Shown here: piece after piece, positions 1 through 13,100 of the stretch
How positions within the stretch are numbered: the stretch's first letter is position 1
Layout of the letters: each line of letters opens with the position of its first letter
Assembly: GCA_030533445.1 (NCBI GenBank)
Contig: CM060082.1
Coordinates: forward strand, 40,101,317 to 40,165,316
DNA from: Cyprinodon diabolis
Lineage: Eukaryota; Chordata; Actinopteri; Cyprinodontiformes; Cyprinodontidae
Direction of reading: 5' to 3'
Length of the DNA stretch: 64,000 nt
Made by a program: the position numbers and the translations under genes
Notes under the pieces: model-generated
The model's input: the letters and a program-made list of their open reading frames with translations, nothing else
Databases searched by the model: none
Told to the model about the DNA's origin: nothing

Positions 1-1435
1 ATACAACAAGTAAACGTGGAGATTTGCTGTTTCACCAAAGTCCTTGACCATGACAACAGTCAGAGTTTTGTAAATAAAAACTATACAATTAACATCCATT
101 TCCAGGCACATAATTAGCACCTTAAATTAAATTCAGCTCAGAGGTGCAACTGCAGTTTCTCCAGAGGTTATGACTTCTCCCTCCTGACTATGAGCTTTGC
201 AGAGCTCACCACATACAGTTAAAAATATGCTACAAAAGGAAAAAAAATATATACTTTTTTGCTCAAAAAGAGATTTTTTCCATTGGATTACAGAGAGGAT
301 TTTAATGCAACACATTCAGCAGAGACGGTTTGTTCAAGAACAAAATAAGACACATAGAGGCAGTCATAACAAATGCTTTTAACACTTGCTTGGCTGACAA
401 AGAAATAATACTGTAATGAAGTGCAGGGTGGAAAAAAGAGGCATTGGAGAAGAATGTTAGATTTTTAAGCCTATCCCCAGGCTTCTTGTAAACAGCAATT
501 TGAAAGTAATGCTGAACATCTGGGGAGGCTGTGGATCAAAAGGCAGAGAGGGAGCAAAGGTTGGCTTTTCTTTCAGTTTGTTTCTTTATACCAGACAATA
601 TTATTCTGTGCAGACATGTTAAAGGCTAACATCATTTGCATTGCAGACTTGTAATGTAAAGTGAAAACATTCCTTTTAGAGTCAAAGCAGTCATTCACCG
701 AAGTAGTGGCCCTGCATGTATTCGCCGGGCCGTGTGGGTGATAGTGGCTTTAGGTTCAGCTGACCAGCTGTGCACATTTCAGGAGCTACGCGGCTTGATA
801 AGAGCAGAATCCTTCAGCGGCTGATGGAACAAGGTCAGGATGTGATGATGAGGTGGAGAAAACTTTTAGCTTATCTCCGTATTCAGAAGTCGCTGATCGC
901 GTGCCAGTAGCCACAGTCTGACGGTGATAAAAGGGGGTTCTGTTTACAGCCAAAATGGAAACTCGAGTCAAAATAGGAACATGAGGCACTTCCACTAAGG
1001 ATCCGTTCAGAGGCATGCTGTTTGAGTTTAGCAGTGTCAGTAAGCTCACTCCGTCCCAAAGGTACATAATGTTACAAGGATCAAATCCTGAATTTTACTA
1101 AGAGCCCTCACCCGACAAAACATTCCAGCACTAATCTCTGTAATCATATGTTCCATTGCTCACAGTCGCAGAACAGAGCTGCTGAAAAAGAAAAAGGCAC
1201 TTTGGAAAATACAATTTCTTTACTAAAAAAAGAGATTTATAAAAATAAGTTAACATTAATAAAGTTTTGTTTTTATGAAAAGGAATTTGATAAAAGTCCA
1301 AAATATGTTTCATTTTCTCCACCAGCCCAGTCTCTTTCAACACCGGTTGTTTGATGCCAGGGAAGCTTTCTGGTCCCTGTTCAGTTTACTGAGAGAGGAA
1401 TGTTTACTGCTTTGCATAGATTAGTAGCGTCACAG
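1..1435 (-). other. mkx 3' untranslated and downstream sequence
   Basis: This lies downstream of the MKX stop codon on its own strand. It is AT-rich, with poly-A/T runs. No coding homology was recognised; the short open frames look random. No confident AATAAA was found on the minus strand, so the 3' end of the transcript is not placed. Confidence 0.5.
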
Positions 1436-1623
1436 CTAATACTTTGTCACAAATGGCACTTTAACCGTCTTCACCTCAGCGATATGAGAGGACTTCTGGA
1501 TGATGCAGCTGGTTGTTCCCGAGACGCCGTCCTTCCCCTGGGCCAAGTTGGTCAAGGCCATGACGGCATTGATCTCCTTCCACTGCGTCTCATCTTTGGC
1601 CTTCACCTTCTCCTCCTGCGTAG
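1436..1623 (-). CDS. mkx: mkx last coding exon (C-terminus, stop)
   Basis: The minus strand encodes ETQWKEINAVMALTNLAQGK, then a GTTSCIIQKSSHIAEVKTVK block and the ending VPFVTKY, with TAG at 1438-1436. This matches the mammalian MKX C-terminus block by block. Exon 4 leaves one base, so the acceptor that keeps frame is GGCGTCGCAG|CTACG (edge 1623). Two upstream tandem acceptors, TCGTCAG|CAG|CAAC at about 1635-1639, follow a better pyrimidine tract but would shift the frame given the exon-4 donor used here. The C-terminus is certain; the exact 5' edge of the exon is not. Confidence 0.88.
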
Positions 1624-4600
1624 CTGCGACGCCACAGTTGCTGCTGACGACCGGCAGAACAAGTCAACAGGGAGAGAAAGAAGAGAAACAAAGAGCGTTA
1701 TAGCTCACGTTTAGACACAGTTTATCTACTGATAGAAGGTCTACTCACTGGTCACGTTTCTTGGATCCAATCTCTGTGGTTTCTGAAAGAAGAGACAGAA
1801 GAAGGTCAGTACGCAGAGTTCCCCGGGTTAGAGGAGATCCACTGCAACCTTTCAGAAACTGCTTGTTCAGCAGATGCCGTGTGTCTGCTTCGGTGGTTTT
1901 GGACGTCTGTTCTGTCCTCTCAGTGGACAACGTGTCCTCAGCAAACATGAGCTGCTCTGTTTTTTCTCTTTACTCAACAGGCTGAACACAAAAAGGACAT
2001 TTAGCAAGAAGCCTTCAAACATAAAGGAGACTTAGAGGATAGAGCTGTGTAATACTTAATAGCAAAATAAATGTATATCAGCCAGCATGAATGAAAGAGA
2101 TCAGAGAGAAAATGAAAAGCCAGTAAATGAGTTAGCAAAAGACAGATTGACATCTTCTGGGTTCTTCACCCACCTTCACTGAAATAAGACCGATCTCTAT
2201 CTCATCTATGAAGCATTAGTGGAAAAGAAAAGTCATCAAACAATGAAGGTTGAGTGGTTTTGGAGGAAGCCAGAGTCTTTCCTTCAGCATGTTATTCACA
2301 CTCTTCATTCACATCTGTTCAACACTGAAATTTATCACAAAAGCTTGAAGTTACATGAGGCATTAAAAGAGAGCAGAGCATCTGGATCTTCTAGCTGTTC
2401 CAGATCAGACGCTCCCTTTAAGTTCACTAAACATTTAGCTATGGCCTTGGGAGCTTTGAAGAAGTCTGCAGGAGCAAAAAATGCTAAAATCGGAGAAATA
2501 TCTAAAAGTTTCTGACCTGCAGGTGGTCATCTTTAACACAGTCTTCTGCAGCCACACACTTCACACATTGAATAAAGCATGGGTACACTGAATGTTACTG
2601 GGTAGGACATCCTCCCATCAAACACTATAGATACTGACATGTGCACCAATGCACTATTACCATGCATTGAGTCGTGTAAACATCATGGTGTTCTACTAGG
2701 GAATAGGCATTAATCGTCATAAAAATGGTTATAGCAGATAGTGTTGTTGAGATACTAAACTTTTCAACTCGATACTGATAGTAAGTAAAATATTCGATAC
2801 TCATTTTCCTTTTCGATACCACAAGAATAAAAACAAAGACTCTAAAATTTAACAGAAATATTTTAATTACTAAAAAAATACAAGAAATAAATAAAAAAAA
2901 TAAGAATAATATTGTGAGGTTGTGCACAATATTAAGCAAGCTTGATAAAAAACTTACAAAGGAGAAGGAAAAGTGTTCCTTCCTTGGCTATGCTTTGCAG
3001 ACATAACAATGACACTGACCAAACCAGTTACACAAAAATAATTCTCAGCAGCTGCACCTGTTACAAAAAAAGTCTGAAACTGAAAAATGCACAGAATTAT
3101 TCAATCACACTGTATTCAGAAAGTGCATTTTCCACTATTCTGCACTTTAGATGGCTGTATCGATACTTTTGAAAATTAGTATTGTATCCGGATACAACGT
3201 TTCAGTATCAATACTTTTTTGAGTATCGATACTTTTGACAACCCTAATAGCAGATTTATTTTCTTTATTCTATTTTTACAAATTAAAGCATTAAATACAT
3301 TGGATCATAACAGTGTGTAAGCTCATCAAAGAGACATACGCGCGTATGTTTGAACAGAAATTTACATCAGACATTGAAGAGAATGCTCAACAACAACAGG
3401 TTCAGCAACAGGACTCTGAGCAAAGACAAGCTTATGTGACATTAGCAAGTGAATGACACAGTACTATGTGAGAAAGTTATGAACTTATAAGTAATATATG
3501 ATCACCTAAAAATCAATCTGATGTGAAATCAACTGTATTTTCTTAGCATGTCACATCTACCAGAATCTGTTGGTTGGTCATTAATAACTGTAGGCATTAA
3601 GTATTATCTTGAAGAAAAAGCACCAAGTAGAAAGCGCACTCTAACCTGAAGTGAATTATGAAATGGGATTTTGTTTTTCTGTTTCTTCCTAGACTGAACT
3701 GGAGCATTACACCTTCTGAAATTAGAAACTCATCCTAAATTAGGAGCAGAATTGCATATCTAAGCGCATAATATGAGCGTGGAAGGAGCACATTATGTGC
3801 CCGGTGTAAAAAATTTTACTTTCTAAAATGAAAAGCTGTGACACGCTTAGCATGCACATGCTGCTATGCTGCGCTTACCCGCTGTTAGGTGTCCAATGTA
3901 TTCACTGCTTAAGGTTCAAATCCCAGCTGAGTATATTGCTGATGTTATAAAATATGATGTTATGAAATATCTTCAGCTTTGGGAAAAATTCCTGTGCTCT
4001 TGGATCCACTTGATTTTGATCCATGCAGTGTTTACGGCTCACTTTTGTCCAGTAGCTAAATCAATAAAAATCACAGTGGGACAGAGAAACACAGACAGAA
4101 ATGGAAAAAAAGTTCTGACCTACTGTGACTTAACATATAATATTGCTGTGACTTATAATATTTCTTCTCGGTGGAGTAGATAAGACATAAACACTGGAGG
4201 TAAAAAGTCTAAATGCTTACACCACCTATCCAGCACAACTAGCTTTCGATATTTTTCCTTCATGCCGAGAGTTCCATGAATTTAGATTCTGTAAACTAAA
4301 AAAAAAAATCAATGAATACATTTTTTAACTATGAATGATAAAAATGATTGATCTTCAGGACAAGTATCAGCAATGATGCTGGTCAATGGATCGGCTCCTG
4401 TTTGAGGTGAACTTAATGCTCACGTTAGGGAGGAAACAACCAGAAACCAACAGGAAACCTTCTTCCCATCTGAAGCTGTTTCCATGTAAACTAAAGCTGC
4501 CTTTCTGGGGGTATGGTGGCCAAATGAGATGTTTACGCAGCACTTAACGCATCATGATGCTGCAGTTGTTGACAGTGGGAGCTGAGCTGCCCTCTCACAC

Positions 4601-7059
4601 TATTAGTGGACTTCTGTGTGTGTTCTGGGTCACCCCTCTACTCTCTGATTAAAGCTCTCGTCTCTCCTCCATCCTGTGGGAACACAAAGGCTGCCTGTTG
4701 TTCTTCAGCCGGCTGGGCTTTTCTCATGGAAACAGTTTGTGTTTTCCACAGAGAAGGACAGCGTGGCTCAGTTTTCCTGGGCAGGCAGGCAGCTGTATTT
4801 CTCACATCTTAACTTCTGATGGTGTGTGTGAGTGGGATTGTCCCAGAAAGCCTCGGCGTGCCGACCGTCTAAACCCATCAGGATTTTTCTTCCTCCCTCC
4901 TCCAGTTCTATGTTGGGGAGCTGCTTGTGTCTAAACTGGGTCTGTGTGGATGTTTGGGAAATTTTCTCTACAGCATCACAGACAGAACCAACACCGTCTC
5001 AGTCTGCTGCTGTCCTCAGTTTGCCTCAGTGAAATAGAGAGTTTGCAGAGCAAACAGGAAATGACCCAACAATATAGCTGCCATTTAAGCCAATAGAGGA
5101 AAACAAAGGAATGTTTTTCATCATGGATTCAAGTAAAATATGCTGATTATTCCCAGTGAGTTGGCCTTCATATGTTAAACATTCATCATCAACAACACCT
5201 TTCACCCCCTGCACCAGACTGTAGAGGAGCCGAGAAGCTCATTTAGTAAAAGACTTTTACATCGTTTGCAAAAAAAAAAACCTTCATCCCTGCTGCCTCC
5301 ATACTACACAACGCGTCACTACAACGGTAATAACTTGTTCAATGTACAATTTGCAATTACTTTTTAATTACTTTTTAATACCCTATGTAATTACCTGTAA
5401 CAATCTAATACCCAGAGCAATAATAAATTCCCATCTATATAAGTACTCATGTAAATATCCTGTGCAATAACCCTGTATAATAATCCAGATAAAAAAAAGA
5501 CTTTACCAATCATACATATATATATATAGCAGTCACCAGAGACTGTAAGACCAGGCAGACAAATCTGTGCACAGCCTGGATTGACTATAAGAAAGCCTAT
5601 GACTCAATGCCACATAAATGGATACTGGAATGCTTGGAAATGTACAAGATCAACAGGACACTAATAGCCTTTATCAAGAACTCAATAAAGCTGTGGAAAA
5701 CAAGTCTGGAAGCAGATGCAAAGCCAATTGCACAAGTCACCATCAAGTGGGGCATATACCAAGGCGATGCACAATCCCCACTGCTGTTGTGCATAGGCCT
5801 GAACCCCCTCAGCCAGATCATCACAAAGACTGGCTACATGGATGACATCAAGCTGTATGCCAGGAGTGAGCGAGACATCAACTCACTGATCCACACTACC
5901 AGGATCTATAGAAACGACATTGGAATGTCATTCGGACTGGACAAGTGCGGTCGCATGGTCTCAAAGAGAGGGAAGATGATCAGAACCGAGGGGGTTGAAC
6001 TACCAGAAGGCCATATTACAGATGTTCAGGACAGCTACGAATACCTTGGGATGCCACAGGCTAAAGGAAACCACAAGGAGATAGCAAGAAAGACTGCCAC
6101 AGCCAAATACCTACAAAGAGTAAGGCAGGTCCTGAAAAGTCAGCTGAATGGGAAAAACAAGATCCAAGCCATCAACACATATGCCCTTCCAGTCATCAGA
6201 TACCCCGCTGGTATAATAAACTGGCCAAAAGAGGAGATAGAGGCTACTGACATCAAGACAAGAAAGCTCCTCACAATACATGGAGGGTTTCACACCAAAT
6301 CCAGCACCCTGAGACTGTATACCAAGTGTAGCGAGGGAGGCCGAGGGCTAGTGAGTGTCAAGACCACTGTCCAGGACGAAACAACTAAGATCCAGGAGTA
6401 CATCAGAAAGATGGCCCCCAAAGACAAATGGCTTGGCGAATACCTCAGGCAGGAGAAAACCGAAAGTGAGGACAACAAAGATGAAGGAGAACCATCATGG
6501 AGGGACAAGCTGCTGCACGCCGTGTTCCACAGACAAATAGAAGAAGTGGCTGATATCAAAAAATCCTACCAGTGGCTGGAAAAGGCTGGACTGAAGGACA
6601 GCACAGAGGCACTAATCACGACAGCTCAAGAACAGGCACTCGGTACAAGATCAATAGAGGCTGGGGTCTACCACACCAGGCAGGACCCCCGGTGCAGACT
6701 GTGCAAAGATGCCTCTGAAACAATACAGCATACAACAGCAGGGTGTAAAATGCAGGCAGGAAGTGCATACATGGAACGCCACAACCAGGTAGCTGTCATA
6801 GTGTACAGGAACATCTGCCATGAGTATGGGCTGGAAGTCCCAAGGTCAAAATGTGTCTGGTTGGTTAGCCATCGATGTCTGGTAGGTTAGCCATCACCTG
6901 TTTGTCAGTCTGGATCTTGAAGTCCCATAGGATCTTAGCTCGGTCATTCTCAACTACCTTAGGAGGTGTCTTCCATTTTGACCTTGGGACTTCCAGCCCA
7001 TACTCATGGCAGATGCCTGGTGTGGTAGACCCTGGCCTCTATTGATCTTGTACTAAGTG

Positions 7060-7119
<60 letters not shown>

Positions 7120-10100
7120 GCTTTTCTTCCTTTGGCACCTGCTGCTTTTTGACTAAGCCGATTAAATGAGTACATTTCTCCACCATGAGATCATGAGATC
7201 AATAAAGTCAATCAATCAATCAAACTAAAAGCGAAGTTGAATGATTTATAAAACGAAATCTGTTTGGAAAACATCATGGAAGCAGGGCAACAATACGCCT
7301 CAAATAGAAAATGCTAAACTAAAAAAGGAAAACAAATGGAGTGAAGGAAAGAGTCAGAGGAAGATTTCAGCTGAAGGAAAACAGGATCTTTCATCATCAT
7401 GAAGAACTGAGCTGAAGGAAACAAGGAACCAGTGAGCAGCAGTCACTGACAATAGATGACTGGATGAAAATTGACCTCCAATCTGCATCAACTCTGCTGC
7501 CAATCAAACATCTAAAGATGACCAAGCAGAGAAAAGCTGCGCATTTACACAGTTCTTGGTGATTTCTGGCTGAAATCAGTAAAAGGACCTGATGGACAGG
7601 AAACATCAGCAGTAAACAGATGTAGATGTAGATTCGATCTTAGATAAATGGAACACAGGTTTGCTGATGACTCTGTCACTGCTCAGAAGAAACAATCAGT
7701 GAACCGTGTGTTTAGCATGTCATCACAGAACAAAGAAAGAACAAATGAAAATGATGAAAAAGGGAAAAAGTATGTATCTCATTCCATCAGATAATCTGTG
7801 ATGAAACAGAAAGCTGAAACCTGAATGGTCAACAGGAATGTTTGTCCTTAGTGAAGACCAGGCCTCAAAGGAGACAAAATCCTGAAAAGCTGCAGATAAA
7901 CCCCGACTGTCCCTGTGTCCATCCCTCAGTCTTCATTCATGTTTCTGTGACTTTATGTTTTATTTCTGGACTTGGTCTGAAAAAAAAGAAATTCCAAATA
8001 TTTTACTGAAGTTTTGGATTCTACTTTAATTCAGAGTCCGATTAATTTTTCTAACCCAGTTGCTTCACTCAGTCACTTTCATCACCTCCACTGTTTCCTA
8101 AAGCCTGACCTGAAACCTGTGAGTCTTGGAGCTGAACTCAAAACTTTCTCCGTCTGTTCTTTCTTCTTTCCAATGAAAATATAAAAAGAAGGACATATTG
8201 TCCTCATTTCTGCCCATCTGGGAGAGGCTCACTGTCATCAGGAGCTCCTGGATCCAGCAGGTTCTCCTGCTGCTCAGTGGCACCTTGTTGACCTTTAGAA
8301 AATATTTCAAGGAGCTATTGATCAGCCACTCCATTTCTGCAACCAGGAGAACCTGATTCAGCAACAAACTGGACCCATTAAATGGAAGGAGAACAAGACA
8401 GAGACGGCAGGAGAGATATTACAGCTCATGCAGAGGGACAGGCAGCTGGAAATAATGGACTAACTGCAGGAATGAAAACAAACCAACAGAAAGAAGAGGA
8501 GACAGAGATCACATATGAAGGATGAGGAGTTTGTTGGACACCCTTGGAGGTAAATCAAGATGTCAGGAATGCGTCTCCTTACCGGCTCCATAAACCAAGT
8601 TGGCCTCGGCTTCAGAGGAGGATGGGGACAGCAGCTCGTCGTCATACTCGTTGGAGCTAAAGGAGCCAGAGTGGTTCCTCTTGCGAGCATCCATGACGGC
8701 ATTGGCCACCATCACATGCCGCAGAGAGTCGTTCAGGTAGCGGTGCAGCAGGCTGCTCTTGTACTTGGGTGGAGACACGTAGTCCTCAGCCAGAGAGGAG
8801 GCATCCACTGCAGAACGCAGCCCTGGGTCCATACCTATGGCCACGCCCACCATGGAGGAGCCCTCCTTCTTGATAACGCTCTGGTACAAGGGTTTGGGGA
8901 GAAATTCAGGAACATTCTGTGTCCTCTGAGGGTTGTCTCCATCTGCAATGTCAGGAAAGATAGAAATGATGGTTCTTTAGATGAAGAACAGGAAGTCTTC
9001 TCCAAAGCCACAATCATCTGCTAAAGAATTGATAGCAAACTTCTGTTGTTACGTTCATCTTTAGCAGCAGGTACAGATAATTTCCATTCAGCCCCTGATT
9101 CTGACTCCTAACACTATCCCAAAGGCCTTGGCCTGTTTCTACAGCGACCCGGGCTTCCTTGAGAGTTTCCCAACATTTCTGAGTCCAACTGTCTTTCTGG
9201 TTCTGCTGGTTGACCACAGCCAAGAAGGAAAACTATGTGTCTGAATGGATCTTTCTGGGTCTCTCAGCTGTTTTTCCTTCTACTTCAAGGGGACACATGA
9301 AGGGAACCTCATCTTCAAGTCCCTCACTGGTCGTAGAATAAAAACTCTAAGGTCTCTTTGGGTCTGACCGATCTTCTTGTAGAACTCTAGATGCTTACAG
9401 AACATCTGTTGTTGGTCTCATTTATGCAGAACAAGAACAGATTGCAGTATGTGGCCTGTAGATATTGTGATATAGAAGTGCCTTGAACCAGTGAACCTCC
9501 AGTCTGTGCCTCTTTATCTGGTTCTGGGTGGCTGAATTTAGGTTCCATCAGGTTCTTTACGGCTATAAAGCCACTAAGAACCAGTAGTGGAAGTCCACAT
9601 CATACTGACTCTTCTTTCCTTCATCTAATGTTTGACTCCAGGTTCTGTTCCGGGTTCTGTTAAACCAGTCGGACTTAAAGACTGGTTATTTGGAGCTAAC
9701 CTTTTATTCCAAACCCCAAACCAGGAGGTTTCACAGCAGATACTGTTCCTGCCAGGACTGTGGTTCTGTCATCAGGTTGGAGGTTTGATTCAGCCTGGTC
9801 CAAAATTAAAATGAGCTTCTATGACCCAGAACCACTTGGTACTTCTTCCGTGCTGAGGTAGAATCCAGCTTCTCCTCTGTCAAACAATCAAACCTTTTGA
9901 TTGAACCCAAAAAAATATCAAACTTTTCTTCTCATCAGGATATCAGGTCTGCTCTAGATTCCAAGCAGAACACAGGCTTTTTATCTGACCCTGGATCTGA
10001 TTCTGCTGCAGCTCCAGAGTAACCTGGACTGTTTCAGGACAGTGAGAAGACTGTACACACGGTCAACAGGGTCAGATCTGCTCCCAGAAATAGTCTCTGG

Positions 10101-13100
10101 AACAAAAGCATGGGCCTAACAATATAATGGAGGCTTATAAGCACATGGCTCAGCAGTGGAGCCGGCTGTGGGACGCTTCACAACCAGAATATGAAAGGGA
10201 GAGGAGTTGGGGAGATATAGAGAGCCTCTGGTGGTAGCGGCCTGCGGCAGACACGATACAAACACCATACACACACTCCTCTGTGAGCCACACACTCAGC
10301 TTCTCCTCCTTAGACACAGAGTTAGAGATTACTGATAAAACAGCCCTCTTCCTTTCTTCATCCATGGCAAGACCACTGAACCTACTGATGCTTCCCCACC
10401 TTGTTTTCTGGGCCGTCCATGAGAAAAAAAAGGGCCGGACCTTCCCATGAGGGTCTGCATGTGTGCATGTGTTGGCAGTAAAACCACTACTGACACAGAG
10501 CTCCTCATTTCCAGCTGTAGGCTGTGAAACAGAGACTGGCTCTGTGTGGCATCTTAATGTAGGAGGCCAAAACATTCTCCTAACCACCATCATTTGGTTC
10601 AAACCATCTTGAGCCTTTTGAGAAGAAATCAGGCCGGAAGAAGCTCCATGTGGTGATATAGGGACTAAAATACTGAATGTTTGACTCTGAGATTTTAAAA
10701 AACAACTCTTCTGCAACAAGAAATTATGTACTCCAAGTCAGCTCTGATTGGCTGAAAGATCTGTCTTAATTTCAGGAAGTCAGTGTCAGTTTGCAGCTTA
10801 ACATTGATGTGTCTCTATTAAAGGGATCAGTGGGGCTCCCAATTGTGTTAGATCCACCTCAGTTTGTAGAATCAGGGAGAACTTCTGATGGAGGAGTCCA
10901 GCTAACAGCTCCTCAAAGGGACACCCGTTAAAGGAAGAACTTCACTAATGTGATGCGTACCTTCGGAGCAGCTGTCGTCACTGCTGACACTCAGCCTCTC
11001 TGCGTTGCCCTGAACGTATTTGTTGTAGAGTTTGATCCTGAGTGCCCAGCTCAGGTCCGGCTGCCTCACAGTGTTCTTCAGGCGTCTCCTGGCGTTGGCA
11101 AACCAGTTCGACACCTGAGGGGGACAAAGCAAGAAGTGGGAACACACAACAAACAGGAAGACATGTTAATGTTTGAATCCACACTCCTCCACATCCACAG
11201 CCAAAGCAAATGTGTCTTCCTCAGTGAAAATGTCTGCTAGCTGCCTGCCACGAGTTTCAGTGAGAAGAATGGCAAGAGTAGCGAGACAAAAGACAGAGAC
11301 AGAGTCAGGCTGCCGTTTAGCTGCAGCTCTGAAACTGAGCTTTGAGAAACATCCCAGATGCTCTGCAGAAACTCTGAGGGAAGCTGTGCATCTTTTTTCT
11401 ATCAATGCTGTGTAGAAACAAATGGCAGACGGCCAGCAAACGCATCATCTCATCACCTAAAGCTCTGACTGAGACACACGTCCCCATCCTGCTTATTCTG
11501 GACGCGTCCAGCCATCCTCCAACAAGACAGTTTTTCCATCACTGTCCTTAAGATCCAATAAAAGAGACACTTGAGCCTCTCCTCTTCCTTTCACTGGAGG
11601 AGAGACTATTAGATGTTATAGTGGAAGAACTTTTCCTGCTCAGTAGATTTCCAGGTGCTTATGAACGGCCAGGGACAGGGGCCTTATGCTAGAGGACTTA
11701 GTTTTCACATCCTCTTCTTCACTATTAGGTTTCTCATTAACTAGGACCAGCCCACGTTCTTCAGTCCAGCGCTGTGGCACGGCAGGCAGAAAGCAGCATT
11801 CAGTTGGCCAGCGTGACTGGGAGGAGAGGAGGAGTGAGAGCAAGCGAGGCGAGGGATGGTGGAGGACAGCCCGCCTGTTGAGACGAGACCACAGAGAGCC
11901 TGAACAAAAAAATAATGCAGCTCTTCCAGCCATTGCCTGTCTATAGTACAGAGACAGCATGCAGACAGAGAGACGGATTTCAGGAACCATGGAGAGACGG
12001 CCTGGATTATCAGCTCCAACTCACAATATTTACATGGAGCAAAGCTGACTGTGCTGCTAAAACATGACAGATTTAGTTGCTGTTTATCACCTGCTGCCAG
12101 GTCGGCGTTTCTAGGGAAAAACACACAGGAAGTGATGCGTAGGACACCACGGGCGGCCTTAACGGCGGCCTGTCTGGACTAAACAGTGGAAGAACTGGGC
12201 TGTTTTCAGCAGCAATCAGTGGAAAGACAAAGACACCAGTGTCTCCAGTCAGTCATCATGATCACCTCTAAGTTTATGTTCACACTTTGGGACCAAATCA
12301 TCACTTTAGTCGGAAAAGTAGGTAAAACAACAAAAAGATTGAGATTTGAAACTATTGATTATGATTTTAATGCTAAATAGATCTATGGGTTTTTTTTAAA
12401 TAATGTTTTATGGTTTCTTTATTTAATTTATCCAAATAACTTAAATAACTAATTGAAACTAGTTTATTACCATTTTATTTTAACATTTGTAAAACAAATG
12501 ATTTATTTATTGGATTTTTACACATTTTCAACAAATCCTCGTCCTTCTGACCCCACTGCTGTGATTTGGCAACAAACGTGTGAGAGGCGTGTCAGTGTGT
12601 GTTTGGGTCACAGCGTCCTGGAGTCCAACACAAAGCCTTCCTCCTCACTCTGCCTCGCTCTCAACTAAACAAACGGCTCCAGAAAGGAGAAGCAGATTAA
12701 GCACCGCGGCCAGCAGCCTGAAAAAGCTGCAGACTCTGAGAGACCAGATCAGAGACCTGGTGATGACATGTTACTGAACACATACACACACACAGCTGCA
12801 GGTGTCAAACACACACATGCATTCAGTGCTGACTGAAAGTTAGAGAAACAATCAAGTGAAAGACTGAGACACACAGCAGAGAGCAGAGAAGCTGCAGGAG
12901 GATCTGGAAAACAGAGGAAATAACACTTCACCCCTTCAGAGCTGCTGCTAAATGTTCAGGAAAAGCAAAAACGAACTTCAAGCTGAAAAATGGAAACTCC
13001 AGCAGCCTGATCACACTCATGTCTGTGTGTTTAAAAAGCAGGATCTGACTTTTCTATTCCTCCCACTGAAAGCGGCTCACCTGAACCAGAGTCATCTGCG

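Larger units (their letters stand above)
1624..8582 (-). other. mkx intron 4
   Basis: This 7-kb intron lies between the last two coding exons. It contains a hAT-type element (2739-3246) and a LINE complex (about 5225-7225), both described separately. The remainder (1624-2738, 3247-5224, 7226-8582) shows no recognisable gene or RNA; short frames in it lack family resemblance. Confidence 0.8.

Noticed and set aside
10150..10719. 189-codon open frame on the minus strand
   Set aside because: It lies within an MKX intron, shows no domain, no family resemblance and no splice context. Composition looks random.
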